11,309 nucleotides of DNA from CAUZSM01 sp963582685 (GCA_963582685.1 CAUZSM010000050.1:1-11309); one strand, 5' to 3'; shown: positions 1 to 7,024, counted from the first letter of the stretch. Numbers and translations are program-made. Notes: generated by a model from the sequence alone, not told the origin.

Positions 1-896
1 ATGATTGAAGAAGCAGGTCTAACTATGCAATCCGCCGTTTTCATCACACGATGAAGGTGGGTTTGGTCCCGAATCACAATTATTCCCTCGTCTAATTTCA
101 TCAGAGTCCCGTCAAGCAACTCAACTGGATGAGGTTTCACCACGATTTGGTGGCCTGGGCTATTACCCCAACGCTCAATCACGAGTTGCATTGTCTGGTC
201 CATCAGCGACTTCAGAGGGTCTCGATGAGTAGTCATCAGCAGAATCACTCGCTTTTCTGAGTCGATGCCTAATTCTGCACGATAATCTGTACCATCATCA
301 AGGATGGCAAGTTCGTCAAGAGTCGGTGAACCGGTCACCACCTGACCTTCGGGCGATGCGCCGTACCCCGCGTTAATGTCGGCGGCGACCTCCCCCCAGC
401 ACGTGTTAGCAACACAACCCATCATTGACCCACGATATACGCCAAAATCGTAGGGTACCATCGGCGCACCGTGGTCGATGCTGATTACCGGAATCTCTGC
501 CTTGTTGGCCCACGGAATTGCTTGATATCGCATATGACCCTCATGCGGAGTCGTACCGATGACCAAATCTGGACTGAATGGTAAATTCCCCTTGAATGCC
601 ACACAAGGATACGTCCACGACGAATCTGGTTTTTCCAACCTGACCGGTTGTTCGCCCGGTTGCTTCCAAATCCAATACCAATCATTTGCATCAAACTTAT
701 TTCGAGCATAGCCGAGTCTGTCCCAGCAGAAATCTCGGAATCGGTGGGCGAGTCCATTGGATGGGTGCAGTGGGAGTGGTTTGAGGGATTGAACGAAAAT
801 GTACTCCGAATCAGGTTGTGCATCTAGTACGTCCATTATTGGTCGGAACTGCTGTAGGTGCAGCGGTTTCTCACTACCATGAATCAACAGACGCAG
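1..896 (-). CDS. GT-B-fold glycosyl/glycerophosphotransferase-like protein, 3' end beyond the window
   Basis: This open frame continues through the left edge, giving 298 readable codons and no stop. The N-terminus (MRLLIHGSEKP if the CTG is used) looks like a first beta strand. Visible motifs are IPVISIDHG (residues 135-143), VVTGSPTLDEL (186-196) and IVVKPHPVE (251-259). The last residues, ADCIVRPASSI, occupy the place where CDP-glycerol glycerophosphotransferases and related surface-carbohydrate GT-B enzymes have an AD..(I/L)(S/T)D.SS(I/V)-like segment. The gene follows the NeuB-like gene by 9 nt, so I infer transfer of a nonulosonic acid or another sugar to a surface glycan. The substrate cannot be read from the sequence. 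No ATG lies near the start. I chose CTG at 896 because its ribosome-binding site has exactly the same spacing as two ATG genes here; TTG at 887 and ATG at 836 are alternatives. A UDP-sugar 2-epimerase-like fold is also possible. Confidence 0.72.
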   Translation of the reverse strand, partial: MRLLIHGSEKPLHLQQFRPIMDVLDAQPDSEYIFVQSLKPLPLHPSNGLAHRFRDFCWDRLGYARNKFDANDWYWIWKQPGEQPVRLEKPDSSWTYPCVAFKGNLPFSPDLVIGTTPHEGHMRYQAIPWANKAEIPVISIDHGAPMVPYDFGVYRGSMMGCVANTCWGEVAADINAGYGASPEGQVVTGSPTLDELAILDDGTDYRAELGIDSEKRVILLMTTHRDPLKSLMDQTMQLVIERWGNSPGHQIVVKPHPVELLDGTLMKLDEGIIVIRDQTHLHRVMKTADCIVRPASSI

Positions 897-908
897 TGTC
901 TCACCTCA
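894..908 (-). promoter_or_regulatory. Stop codon fused to ribosome binding site, followed by CTG start
   Basis: On the minus strand this reads TGAGGTGAGACACTG. The TGA stop of the NeuB-like gene forms part of the GAGGTGA Shine-Dalgarno, and the CTG lies 12 nt after the first base of the stop. The layout is the same as at 8397-8411 and 9825-9839, which end in ATG. This decides the start chosen for the downstream transferase-like gene and suggests translational coupling. Confidence 0.6.
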
Positions 909-1955
909 TTCTACGTCATCGAAGGTAATCAAGTGGTCCTCGGGCATGTCGGTCTTCGCTACCCTACCCATCACATCGTCCCAATGCAGGGGACTCAGTC
1001 CGCTGCCTGGCCGCTTAGTAGTGAGATTATCCCCTGATAGTGTCTCGCCTACCTTCACCGCACAATTTGTGACGATACTGCGGCGGGCGTGTTCGATAGC
1101 GGGGGCCTGAGAATATAGAAAATCTGATTCTGTGTGGTCGCGGACCATGGCTGCCATCTGTGCAAGTCTAGTTGTTAGTTGGGCAAGGTCATCGGCGTCC
1201 ATCGCATGATAGTGATCATTACCGGGTAACGACTTATCGTGAGTGAAATGTTTCTCAAATACGCGCGCGCCTAGTGCATATGCCCCGATACAAGCCATAC
1301 ATTCTCCATCGGGAATGGTATGGTCTGAGTAACCAATACCCTCGTTCGGATTGTTGGCTGCGAGGGTTGAGATTCGCCCAATGAACGCGTTCTCATCAGG
1401 GGTAGGATAATTCAGCACACAGTGCAGCAATGTTACCTCACTAGCACCGTTGCTGCGCAATTCACGTACCGCATTCGCAACCTCCCCATCTGAAGCTGCG
1501 CCTGTCGACATCAGAACGGGTTTTCCTTTACTCGCGACCGCGCGGAGAAGCGGAATGTTGGTAATGTCCGCACTGGCTATTTTGTGGACACTGACCAATG
1601 GGTCGATGTAATCCAGGCTAGCAAGGTCAAATGCAGTCGACATGAACTCGACACCTTGCTCATTGCAATAGTCGGCCAACTCTTCGTACTCAGCTTGGCC
1701 GAAGTTATCGAAGCGGCTGAATAACTCGTGCTGGTTCTGCGCTGGCTCCTTCGAGGTGTCCCAATACGCCGGACTGTCGCTAATAGCCAACTTGTCTGCT
1801 TTGTAAGTCTGGAACTTCACTGCATGTGCTCCACCTGCAGCGCACTGGCTAACCATTTTCTTCGCAGTTTCCATGTCGTTCTCATGATTTACACCGACCT
1901 CGGCAATGAGATACCACGATGATGCATCGTCAAGGCGGCCAGCGAGACTACCCAT
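906..1955 (-). CDS. neuB: NeuB/PseI/LegI-family nonulosonic acid synthase
   Basis: A 349-aa enzyme of the sialic/pseudaminic/legionaminic acid synthase family, which condenses phosphoenolpyruvate with a six-carbon amino sugar to form a nine-carbon nonulosonic acid in the cytoplasm. The TIM-barrel signatures are in order: AEVGVNHENDM (18-28), VKFQTYKADKL (46-56), HKIASADI (124-131), LMSTGA (148-153), LLHCVLNYPTP (176-186), GYSDHT (208-213) and EKHFTHDKSLPGNDH (234-248). A C-terminal SAF/antifreeze-like domain starts near residue 290 (RRSIV, then GETL and KRPGSGL). Length is normal for the family. The ATG shares one base with the TGA of the upstream fusion gene (TGATG) and has a GGAGG site 8 nt upstream. 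Because the partner hydrolase domain is PseG-like, a pseudaminic-type product is more likely than plain N-acetylneuraminate, but the exact sugar is an inference. Confidence 0.93.
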   Translation of the reverse strand: MGSLAGRLDDASSWYLIAEVGVNHENDMETAKKMVSQCAAGGAHAVKFQTYKADKLAISDSPAYWDTSKEPAQNQHELFSRFDNFGQAEYEELADYCNEQGVEFMSTAFDLASLDYIDPLVSVHKIASADITNIPLLRAVASKGKPVLMSTGAASDGEVANAVRELRSNGASEVTLLHCVLNYPTPDENAFIGRISTLAANNPNEGIGYSDHTIPDGECMACIGAYALGARVFEKHFTHDKSLPGNDHYHAMDADDLAQLTTRLAQMAAMVRDHTESDFLYSQAPAIEHARRSIVTNCAVKVGETLSGDNLTTKRPGSGLSPLHWDDVMGRVAKTDMPEDHLITFDDVE

Positions 1956-3637
1956 CAGCGTCCCTCCACCCTTTTCCGGTGCATTCGAATCAATTCTGCG
2001 ATTACTCTTTCTGTTCCCGATGCGAGGTCATAGCGCTTGAGTTGCTCGCTCATTTCTCTGCGCTTCATCTTGGCCCCCCCAGACGCATATAGGTGCACAA
2101 CAGCCCCATTGAAATCAGAAGTTGGAAATTCTTCGGACCACCCAAGTTGGCAGGGATGGTCCCCCATCGTTGAAGAAAAGGTGTGCAAATCCTCGCGTTT
2201 GTTCTGTGAAATGATAATCATAGGGGTGCCGCAAGCAGCCAACTCATACACTGTTCGACCATTTGAGGTGATAGCAAAGTCTGCTGTGCGCATATGGTCA
2301 CTCATTCGTTTGACGGATGACAAAACTGTAAGCGATGCAAATGATGATTCCAACGCAGTGCAAAGGGCGGTGACAGATTCCTTACGTGGATTACCCGGTC
2401 CGATAATCATAGTTAGATGGAGGTCAGATATTTGATTGTCGAGATTCCCGAAGTTTGCTTCGGCCAATGCTCGTACTACTTCGGAGGAAAGATCGCGAGG
2501 GTCGGTCCCACCAAAGGTCACTAGTGCGCGTATGCCATCATGGGGCTCTGCGATGCCATAGAGGAATTCTTCCCGCAAACAAACCCAAGGTATGCCGTTC
2601 ACTTGATTTGGAGTGGGGTTCGCATGTTCGTAAAGTGCGTTGATGGTGAGGTCTGCTACTGCTGAGCCAGCCCCCATATCCTCGAAGTTCACAATGAGGC
2701 GCGTTGGGGAACGAAGTTGCTCGATTTCCTCCTTCGTAGTGTCTAAAATGTCGTTGACGAGGATGTCAATCTCACGTTCGTCCAATAGTTTCACCAAATC
2801 TTCTGTCGAATCGCACTGAACTACCTCATGGTGGCGGCTCGCAATCAGGTCGTGAGCCAAATCAGAGGCGGAATCGGTGATGAAGAGCGGCTTTGATGCT
2901 AGCCGGTCAGCCAGTGTCAGGGCCCGGAAAGCGTGCCCGAGACCATGGGTTGCATTGCCTATCACGCGGAAAGCAACGGTTGGAGTGGATACTAGTGCTT
3001 CGGCAAGTGCCCAATCCAAGTGAGTGTCAATGTCGTGGCCTTCGTGTGCATCGACCTTCAGCAACGCAATTTCCCCGCCGATTCGGCTACCGGACTCTAT
3101 CATGCTTCGGCGACAAGCGATAACTCCGCCGTTCTCAACCCAACATGGCTCCATCCATTGTCTGTTGAGACGGGTTTCAAACATCGGTACTGGGCTGCCG
3201 TCTACTTCCGTCCAGCGAAGGTGCCGGTCATCGCAGACGCTCAACGCCGAATCGGCATCATCTAGGGCGTCAATGGCGGCTTGAATGGTATCTGATGAAA
3301 CAAAGGGGGAGGTGGGTTGTATGGTCACTATCTTTGCAAAAGTGTGTCCAAATTCGGTCTCCGCTGCCTGTACCGCGTGTACTACGACGTCATCCAGTGT
3401 GGTTTCGTCTGCTGAAAGGTGGTCTGGCCTCTCAATAACAAGGGCACCGACTTGCTTGGCTACTGTGGCTATCTCTTCGTCCTCAGTTGTGACGACAGTG
3501 GTACAGCCGGCGACCGTTAATGCAGTTCGTAAGCAGTGGTGGATAAGTGGCCGGCCGGAAAGAAGGCGGAGATTCTTGCGGGGAACACCTTTCGACCCGC
3601 CTCTAGCGGGTACTACAATCAGCGTATCCCCGTCCAT
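1955..3637 (-). CDS. Fused CMP-nonulosonate synthetase and PseG-like UDP-sugar hydrolase
   Basis: A 560-aa two-domain protein. Residues 1-215 are a NeuA/PseF-type cytidylyltransferase that activates the nonulosonic acid with CTP: IVVPARGGSKGVPRKN (7-22), IQPTSPF (106-112), ENGGVIACRR (168-177) and HDIDTHLDW (201-209). Residues 220-560 resemble PseG/SpsG, GT-B-like hydrolases that remove UDP from the amino sugar before condensation: HGLGHAFRALTLA (231-243, with H235 at the place of the catalytic His), VTFGGTDP (373-380) and NGRTVYELAACGTP (459-472). One chain therefore carries the steps before and after NeuB, whose gene follows directly. The frame opens eight codons earlier (3661, ATGA overlap with the preceding gene), but ATG 3637 has a near-perfect GAGGTGA site and starts the domain correctly. 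The PseG RxDxS-type N-terminal motif is not conserved, so its substrate may differ. Confidence 0.88.
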   Translation of the reverse strand: MDGDTLIVVPARGGSKGVPRKNLRLLSGRPLIHHCLRTALTVAGCTTVVTTEDEEIATVAKQVGALVIERPDHLSADETTLDDVVVHAVQAAETEFGHTFAKIVTIQPTSPFVSSDTIQAAIDALDDADSALSVCDDRHLRWTEVDGSPVPMFETRLNRQWMEPCWVENGGVIACRRSMIESGSRIGGEIALLKVDAHEGHDIDTHLDWALAEALVSTPTVAFRVIGNATHGLGHAFRALTLADRLASKPLFITDSASDLAHDLIASRHHEVVQCDSTEDLVKLLDEREIDILVNDILDTTKEEIEQLRSPTRLIVNFEDMGAGSAVADLTINALYEHANPTPNQVNGIPWVCLREEFLYGIAEPHDGIRALVTFGGTDPRDLSSEVVRALAEANFGNLDNQISDLHLTMIIGPGNPRKESVTALCTALESSFASLTVLSSVKRMSDHMRTADFAITSNGRTVYELAACGTPMIIISQNKREDLHTFSSTMGDHPCQLGWSEEFPTSDFNGAVVHLYASGGAKMKRREMSEQLKRYDLASGTERVIAELIRMHRKRVEGR

Positions 3638-3642
3638 GCTCC

Positions 3643-3649
3643 TCACCTC
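3643..3649 (-). promoter_or_regulatory. Ribosome binding site fixing the fusion gene start
   Basis: GAGGTGA on the minus strand lies five bases (GGAGC) before ATG 3637. The upstream in-frame ATG at 3661 overlaps the stop of the preceding gene and has no comparable site, so 3637 is preferred. Confidence 0.65.
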
Positions 3650-3657
3650 GGAGTTGT

Positions 3658-4251
3658 TCATCGTTTCTTATCAGGTGATAGACCATCTTTTCGAGCGCGC
3701 TTGCGCGCATTTGCAACCGCACCTTCAGGAAGGAAATGGAACTCAGGAACCAGCTCTCCCATTTTGGAATCTAGTTCGGTAACCATGCGACGGAATACCT
3801 CAAGGTCGGGTGTGGTGGAAACCCACTTCTCCATCCAATCACACTGCGCCTGTATTCTCTCATCGTCAGGATGTTGGGCTCGCAGCAAACTGGAGAGATG
3901 GCCAATAATCAATGCATCTCGAGGGGTTAGCAGATATGTTGCGAAGGGGTTACGCTCTAGAATGACATTCTGATGTTCTTTCCACAGGGCGAAAATGTGG
4001 TCATACACCCAACCAATGAATAGCACCATCAAGCCAACACTGATGAACAAACTACCCATTATTGCATAGGCTGTTGGCAGCCCGGGAATTAGCTCAGAGC
4101 CAGCCCGCCCCCACTCGGGGTTGCTGGATTCCAATCTGTCGAACAAAAGCAGAGTAAGAGTGGTGGCCCAGAAAAGGAGCGATATGATGGTCTGAGATTG
4201 CTGAGCGCGCCAGAATTGTCGCATAAACCACTTCTTAGCGAAACCAGACAT
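3658..4251 (-). CDS. Two-helix membrane protein of unknown function, first gene of the nonulosonate operon
   Basis: A 197-aa protein from the ATG at 4251. I do not recognise the family. It has a basic, aromatic N-terminus (AKKWFMRQFWRAQQ), a hydrophobic helix at about 21-37 (TIISLLFWATTLTLLLF), a short loop with a Pro/Gly stretch, and a second helix at about 60-82 (AIMGSLFISVGLMVLFIGWV). A soluble, probably helical domain of about 110 residues follows, with a basic C-terminal tail (ARKRARKDG, then PDKKR). It precedes the synthetase-hydrolase fusion by 20 bp on the same strand, so a role in envelope glycan assembly or anchoring is possible but inferred only from position. The frame opens as far upstream as 4440, but ATG 4251 has a GGGGGAG site just upstream. 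ATG 4290 (adding MAEGGASGSEGES) is an alternative. Confidence 0.75.
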   Translation of the reverse strand: MSGFAKKWFMRQFWRAQQSQTIISLLFWATTLTLLLFDRLESSNPEWGRAGSELIPGLPTAYAIMGSLFISVGLMVLFIGWVYDHIFALWKEHQNVILERNPFATYLLTPRDALIIGHLSSLLRAQHPDDERIQAQCDWMEKWVSTTPDLEVFRRMVTELDSKMGELVPEFHFLPEGAVANARKRARKDGLSPDKKR

Positions 4252-4324
4252 ACTCTCCCCCTCGGAACCGGAGGCCCCCCCTTCAGCCATGGACCCGGCT
4301 CCCACCACCCCATTTTCACCCTTT

Positions 4325-4338
4325 CCGGCAGATGCCGG
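4325..4338. repeat. Inverted repeat CCGGCA-GA-TGCCGG, possible operator
   Basis: A perfect 6-bp inverted repeat with a 2-bp spacer, one base before the TATA-like block of the divergent promoter region. Its position fits a dimeric repressor or activator site acting on one or both operons. Without a second copy, binding is only a suggestion. Confidence 0.4.
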
Positions 4339-4339
4339 G

Positions 4340-4348
4340 TATAGTAAA
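4340..4348. promoter_or_regulatory. Candidate archaeal TATA box
   Basis: TATAGTAAA on the plus strand, TTTACTATA on the minus strand. The minus-strand form is one mismatch from a TTTAWATA-type archaeal TATA box. It lies 67 bp before the dehydrogenase ATG and about 90 bp before the membrane protein ATG, so either direction would give an untranslated leader of some tens of bases. No BRE was convincingly seen. Confidence 0.25.
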
Positions 4349-4414
4349 CTGGTTGTTCTGCCTTGCAGTAGTGCGATGGGGAGGATTCTTTGCTGAATAT
4401 AGGGTGTGACAACC

Positions 4415-5446
4415 ATGTCCGACGGTGTTGTGCTTGTCACAGGCGCAAGTGGGTTCGTCGGGAGTCATATTGTGGCTAATCTGCTCAGTCGCGGAAGAAA
4501 AGTGCGGGCAGCGGTCCGCGAGCCGACCAATCCGGCCCGGGTCAGTCACCTGAAATCATTGCCAATTACTGATGATGGTGGCCTCGAATTAGTCAAAATG
4601 GATCTACTCGATGCACCTTCTGTTCACGCAGCGATTAGTGGCTGCACTGACGTCATTCACGCAGCGGCCGCGCTACACGTCGGAAAAATGAATCCGCAGC
4701 GTGACGTAGTTGACCCGTCAATAATTGGCACACAGAATATCTGCGATGGTATCGATGCGGCTGGCACAGTTGAACGTCTAGTCCACACATCCTCAACAGC
4801 AGCTATCCGTCCAACCCACTACGAAGATGGTGCTTGCTACACATCTGAGTCGTGGGCCGATGATGCAACCCTAGCCGACAATGCTTACGGCCTTGCTAAG
4901 GCCGGTGCCGAGCGATTGGTGCGTGAGTGGCACGCCGGTTCTCAATCCGGAAAACGGCCACGCCTTGTCACAATCCATCCTTGTGTTGTGTTCGGTCCGC
5001 CGATGTCAAAACGCCACCTCTCTGGAAGTTTATCATACGTCGAAGCATTGGTGAAGCGGACCTTGCCGAAGTCGTTGCCATCTCACATCAATGTGGTCGA
5101 TGTCCGAGATGTGGCTGAAGCGCATATACGCGCGTTGACCGAAGGCGAGAATGAGGGAAGATACCTCGTGATTGGTGGAAATCTCTGGATGAAGGACATC
5201 GCCGACATTCTGCGCGAAGCCTACCCAGAACGGAAATGGCCCAAGGGGGTATTGCCATATTGGATCTGCCTGATTGTCGCTACCGTCCACCCTAAACTCA
5301 CGCTGAAATGGGCACGCAACCATCTTCGGAAAACCTGTTCATTTGATGCTACGCCCGCTAAGCAGGATTTGAATATGTCATTCCGCCCGCTATCGGAATC
5401 CATCATTGACAGCGTCCCGCCCATGCTTGACAACGATTGGGTGTAA
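4415..5446 (+). CDS. NAD(P)-dependent extended SDR (3beta-HSD / dihydroflavonol-reductase-like epimerase/dehydratase)
   Basis: A 343-aa Rossmann-fold oxidoreductase. The nucleotide-binding motif is VTGASGFVGSH (8-18, GxxGxxG), the base or acid position is MDLLD (62-66), and the active site is Ser (HTSSTAA, 124-130) with YGLAK (Y158, K162). VVFGP (191-195) and VVDVRDVAEAHI (227-238) are typical of extended SDRs of the dihydroflavonol-4-reductase/3beta-hydroxysteroid dehydrogenase group. A hydrophobic stretch (280-292, YWICLIVATV) could touch the membrane. Family members act on sugars, sterols, lipids or polyketides, so the substrate is unknown; a role in lipid or surface-sugar metabolism is an inference. 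ATG 4415 follows an AGGGTGTG site; the in-frame GTG at 4406 lies too close to it. The gene heads a four-gene plus-strand cluster. Confidence 0.88.
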   Translation: MSDGVVLVTGASGFVGSHIVANLLSRGRKVRAAVREPTNPARVSHLKSLPITDDGGLELVKMDLLDAPSVHAAISGCTDVIHAAAALHVGKMNPQRDVVDPSIIGTQNICDGIDAAGTVERLVHTSSTAAIRPTHYEDGACYTSESWADDATLADNAYGLAKAGAERLVREWHAGSQSGKRPRLVTIHPCVVFGPPMSKRHLSGSLSYVEALVKRTLPKSLPSHINVVDVRDVAEAHIRALTEGENEGRYLVIGGNLWMKDIADILREAYPERKWPKGVLPYWICLIVATVHPKLTLKWARNHLRKTCSFDATPAKQDLNMSFRPLSESIIDSVPPMLDNDWV

Positions 5447-5484
5447 GCAAAGATTGAGGATGGGGTGCCCGACCGGAGAGAATG

Positions 5485-6285
5485 ATGCAACCAAGCCAAG
5501 TGTGGGGGAATCGTTGGCATATGGCCTCAGATCGTCTCTCTCGCCAATGGATGTCTGCTGTCGTCGACAAACAGAGTATGGTTGTCCTCGCTGCAGACCG
5601 TAGTTCAATGGCTGGCCTCAACCAGTTGTTGGATGCTGTTGCAGACCATGTTGTTGCACTCAAAACCCATGTGGACCTCATCGATGACTGGTCGCCAGAT
5701 GCCTGGGCTGAGTTCTGCTCACGGGCAAAAGATGCTGATATGCTGATTTTCGAAGACAGGAAACATGGCGATATTGGAAGAATTGCCCGTGACCAGATGG
5801 GGGGCATCTACGATGCCCGCTCATGGGCTGACTTGATGACGGCCCACCTCATTTCTGGGCCCTCTGTACTCGATGGAATGCAAGAGGGGTGGAATGCTGT
5901 TGGGCGCGATGGGGGTGTGCTACTGCTTGCACAGATGAGTAGTGCGGGCAACCTGCTTGAAATCCCCGGATATACTGAAGCGGTGGTGTCTGCAGGTAAG
6001 CAACATCCTGCGTGCTTTGGATTCATCGGTAACGGCTCCCGGCCAGCAGAGTTAGAGAAACTTCGAACTTTGGTCGGTGATGCAAAGATGATCTGGACGC
6101 CGGGCGTCAACATTGTCACTGGAGATGCAGAATTAGGTCAGCGATATGGCGACCCACGAGAAGCGGTGATGGCAGGCAGCGATGGGATAATCGTCGGTTC
6201 AGGAATACATCGAGCGGATGATGAGGGAGCTGCTGCCAAGGCTTACGCCAACGTGTCTTGGGAAGCATTGCTCGCTAGGATGTGA
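5485..6285 (+). CDS. pyrF: Orotidine-5'-phosphate decarboxylase, eukaryote-like subtype
   Basis: A 266-aa OMP decarboxylase, which converts OMP to UMP in the last step of de novo pyrimidine synthesis. The sequence follows the eukaryotic Ura3 pattern, not the short archaeal type: LAADRS (35-40), ALKTHVDLI (58-66, K60), LIFEDRKHGDIG (87-98, with D91, K93 and D96 forming the catalytic K-D-K-D set), LLLAQMSSAGNL (146-157), TPGVNIVTGD (205-214), LGQRYGD (217-223) and DGIIVGSGI (233-241). The Gln and Tyr of the phosphate-gripper loop are present (Q219, Y221). The Arg that follows IIVG in yeast (R235) is Ser here (S239). An N-terminal extension of about 20 residues precedes the barrel. Two ATGs lie side by side; 5485 has the better spacing from GGAG (5475-5478). 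The gene is 38 bp after the dehydrogenase and 4 bp before the methyltransferase. Confidence 0.93.
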   Translation: MQPSQVWGNRWHMASDRLSRQWMSAVVDKQSMVVLAADRSSMAGLNQLLDAVADHVVALKTHVDLIDDWSPDAWAEFCSRAKDADMLIFEDRKHGDIGRIARDQMGGIYDARSWADLMTAHLISGPSVLDGMQEGWNAVGRDGGVLLLAQMSSAGNLLEIPGYTEAVVSAGKQHPACFGFIGNGSRPAELEKLRTLVGDAKMIWTPGVNIVTGDAELGQRYGDPREAVMAGSDGIIVGSGIHRADDEGAAAKAYANVSWEALLARM

Positions 6286-6289
6286 CTGA

Positions 6290-7024
6290 ATGTGTGGAGG
6301 GCTCTGGACCCGTTTGCTACGCTGGAAGCGCCGCCACTGGTTGATTGTGCCCCCTTCTGCTGATTATCTACACTCAGCCGCATATCAAGACGCAATGGTT
6401 CATTCTCTAAGTGGAGAGGCTGGACTGAACGAGGCTGAGGATGAAACGATAAATTACAACCATCGTCACCATGAAGTGAACAGGCAACTCGGTGTATGGC
6501 GCTGGCGTGGTATGCAGAATAACCTCGATTCGTTGTTGACAATTATTGAGAACGGTGACTTAGTGGTTGATTTTGGGGGGGCTGCCTGCCCACTGGGGCT
6601 TGGCTCGTTGGTGGTTGACCAACTGAAACGGGACGGGGCAGGAAATCTGGTTATTTACCACACAATTTCTGAACTCCCGGGTAAAGCGGATGTGGTTTTC
6701 ACTTCACATTGTCTTGAGCATATCGAACAGATTGATGAGGTGCTCGGTGATATTCACAATTCGATGGTTGCAGGTGGGGATCTTCTGGTATTCGTTCCTG
6801 CGTGGACCTGTGAGCGCTGGCGTTCAGGCATCCACAAGAATGAGATTTACAACGACCACGTGTGGACTTTCGCTTTACAAGGAGAAGAAATTCCTGAAAT
6901 GGAGCGAGTCAAGTATATCGATGCTGTAATAGGTTCACTCTTTGATGTTCAACACACAGAATATTGTGGTGATAACAGTATTTTTATCCACGCTAAAATG
7001 AAGGCGACGATTGAAGCGTCGTGA
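6290..7024 (+). CDS. Class I SAM-dependent methyltransferase
   Basis: A 244-aa protein with a Rossmann-like methyltransferase core. Motif I is LVVDFGGAACPLG (91-103), a variant of the usual DxGxGxG. The post-II/motif II region is ADVVFTSHCLEHI (133-145), the common [ST].xLEH pattern, and GGDLLVFVPAW (162-172) is the post-motif III strand. A downstream YNDHVWTF (187-194) could form part of the acceptor site. The core is preceded by about 90 residues with an aromatic, charged helix (HRHHEVNRQLGVWRWRGMQNN, 58-78). The chain between motif I and motif II is short, so the fold is compact. The acceptor is unknown; small molecules, glycans and quinone-like lipids are common targets in this broad group. 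The start is 4 bp after pyrF, with AGGATGTGA upstream. Its last 14 bases overlap the next gene. Confidence 0.82.
   Translation: MCGGLWTRLLRWKRRHWLIVPPSADYLHSAAYQDAMVHSLSGEAGLNEAEDETINYNHRHHEVNRQLGVWRWRGMQNNLDSLLTIIENGDLVVDFGGAACPLGLGSLVVDQLKRDGAGNLVIYHTISELPGKADVVFTSHCLEHIEQIDEVLGDIHNSMVAGGDLLVFVPAWTCERWRSGIHKNEIYNDHVWTFALQGEEIPEMERVKYIDAVIGSLFDVQHTEYCGDNSIFIHAKMKATIEAS

Larger units (their letters stand above)
4252..4414. promoter_or_regulatory. Divergent promoter region between the glycan operon and the SDR-pyrF operon
   Basis: This 163-bp gap separates the leftward nonulosonate operon from the rightward dehydrogenase-pyrF operon and must hold promoters for both. The clearest elements are a 14-bp inverted repeat and an adjacent AT-rich TATA-like block; the rest is GC-rich. 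A minus-strand frame stays open across it, but better ribosome binding sites lie downstream. Confidence 0.55.

Noticed and set aside
485..823. 112-codon minus-strand open frame in the left-edge gene
   Set aside because: It lies in another frame of the same strand as the longer open frame with GT-B motifs running to base 1, and its translation shows no family features.
3285..3973. Plus-strand open frames opposite the cytidylyltransferase region
   Set aside because: They overlap the well-supported fusion and membrane protein genes and have no domain or start-site evidence.
4252..4440. Longer N-terminus of the membrane protein up to GTG 4440
   Set aside because: It would overlap the divergent dehydrogenase start, gives Gly/Ser/Glu-rich sequence, and lacks a good ribosome binding site compared with ATG 4251.
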